Shown one piece after another: positions 5,383 through 6,172 of a DNA stretch of 6,172 nucleotides (positions within the stretch are counted from its first letter, which is position 1; every line of letters begins with the position of its first letter). The stretch lies in NCBI GenBank assembly GCA_031261905.1, contig JAISIS010000097.1, forward strand, positions 1-6,172, read 5' to 3'. The translations under genes were made by a program, and so were the position numbers. The notes beneath the pieces are model-generated. The model was not told the DNA's origin. It was given only the letters and a program-made list of their open reading frames with translations, and searched no databases. The DNA comes from Burkholderiaceae bacterium (GTDB lineage Bacteria > Pseudomonadota > Gammaproteobacteria > Burkholderiales > Burkholderiaceae_D).

Positions 5383-6172
5383 ACACGATAACCTTTCAGC
5401 AGGTCATTCTGACCCTGCAACAATACTGGAGCCAGCAGGGTTGCGCCCTCTTGCAGCCTTTCGATATGGAAGTCGGCGCGGGTACCTCCCACCCGGCCAC
5501 CTTTTTGCAGGCTATCGGGCCGGAACCCTGGCGGGCCGCTTATGTGCAGCCATCCCGCCGCCCCAAAGACGGACGTTATGGCGAAAACCCCAACCGGATG
5601 CAACACTACTATCAATATCAGGTTGTCCTTAAACCTGCGCCGGAAGATATTCTGGATATTTACCTGGGTTCGCTGGCCGCACTGGGGCTTGACCTGAAAC
5701 AAAATGATGTCCGCTTTGTCGAGGACGACTGGGAAAACCCCACGCTCGGCGCCTGGGGGCTAGGCTGGGAAGTCTGGTTAAACGGCATGGAAATCACCCA
5801 GTTTACCTACTTCCAGCAGGTAGGCGGCCTGGACTGCAAGCCCATACTGGGAGAAATTACCTATGGTCTGGAAAGGCTGACCATGTACCTGCAGGGGGTT
5901 GAAAACGTTTACGATCTGATCTGGACAGAATGGGAAGACTACGGCATACGGAAATATCTGACCTACGGTGATGTATTCCACCAAAACGAGGTAGAACAAT
6001 CGGCCTATAACTTTGAGGGCGCGAATACCCGTTTCCTCTTTTCCCTGTTTTCCAATTACGAGTCCGAAGCCAGACGGCTTATTGGCGATGAACTGACCAT
6101 TCCCGCCTACGAAATGATCCTGAAAGCGGCGCATACCTTTAATATGCTGGATGCCAGGGGAGCGTTGTCCGT
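5379..6172 (+). CDS. glyQ: Glycyl-tRNA synthetase alpha subunit, C-terminus beyond window
   Basis: The first 264 residues of about 300 are present and uninterrupted. GlyQ is the class II catalytic subunit of the alpha2-beta2 enzyme that attaches glycine to tRNA-Gly; its partner GlyS normally follows immediately. Diagnostic segments are [10 protein letters not shown] (30-39), [19 protein letters not shown] (55-73) with the ATP-binding arginines of class II motif 2, [20 protein letters not shown] (119-138) running into [12 protein letters not shown], and [14 protein letters not shown]. These match the E. coli protein closely. The stretch between VYDLIW and TYGDV is about four residues longer than in E. 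coli as I recall it. ATG 5379 is the only usable start: upstream in frame there is no ATG, GTG or TTG before a stop at 5307-5309. The preceding bases (GAAAACGTAAA) give no good Shine-Dalgarno. Confidence 0.98.
   Translation, partial: MNTITFQQVILTLQQYWSQQGCALLQPFDMEVGAGTSHPATFLQAIGPEPWRAAYVQPSRRPKDGRYGENPNRMQHYYQYQVVLKPAPEDILDIYLGSLAALGLDLKQNDVRFVEDDWENPTLGAWGLGWEVWLNGMEITQFTYFQQVGGLDCKPILGEITYGLERLTMYLQGVENVYDLIWTEWEDYGIRKYLTYGDVFHQNEVEQSAYNFEGANTRFLFSLFSNYESEARRLIGDELTIPAYEMILKAAHTFNMLDARGALS

Noticed and set aside
1..6172. CRISPR arrays, tRNA or rRNA genes, insertion sequences, attachment sites and replication origins.
   Set aside because: None of the expected repeats, cloverleaf sequences, transposase genes or long inverted ends were seen on either strand.

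Overview
The window reads as chromosomal DNA of a Gram-negative bacterium, most likely a betaproteobacterium (Burkholderiales; an Oxalobacter-like member of the Oxalobacteraceae would fit). This rests on a short betaproteobacterial-type H-NS protein, an alpha/beta-type glycyl-tRNA synthetase (glyQ), the pepN-fbp pair, and a base composition of the coding regions that looks close to half G+C. The organism is inferred from family knowledge, not from a database search.

Layout. At the left edge, on the minus strand, lies the first 124 codons of a RidA-family protein; its end is outside the window. A 186-base divergent intergenic region (about 39% G+C) carries a good sigma70-like promoter for that gene and a 7-bp-arm palindrome. 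Rightwards on the plus strand come a single-domain PIN-family ribonuclease gene with no visible antitoxin, an AT-rich spacer (about 31% G+C) with short tandem repeats and phased A-tracts, and a small H-NS-family nucleoid protein gene closed by a strong intrinsic terminator. The rest is housekeeping: pepN (aminopeptidase N, 892 aa, all catalytic residues present), fbp (class I fructose-1,6-bisphosphatase, 336 aa) 32 bases downstream and probably co-transcribed, then glyQ (glycyl-tRNA synthetase alpha chain, cut by the right edge) behind its own candidate promoter and a short leader that contains a 12-codon mini-ORF overlapping the glyQ start.

How the parts fit. PepN recycles peptides to amino acids, Fbp is the committed step of gluconeogenesis, and GlyQ charges tRNA-Gly with the beta subunit GlyS; they share transcription direction rather than a pathway. 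The PIN and H-NS genes form a small, AT-flanked pocket between the conserved RidA and pepN genes and are the most accessory-like part. I see no CRISPR array, tRNA, rRNA, insertion sequence or prophage gene. The points most worth checking are the antitoxin-less PIN gene, the hns leader architecture, and the possible translational coupling at glyQ. I do not find convincing evidence of a wholly new system.
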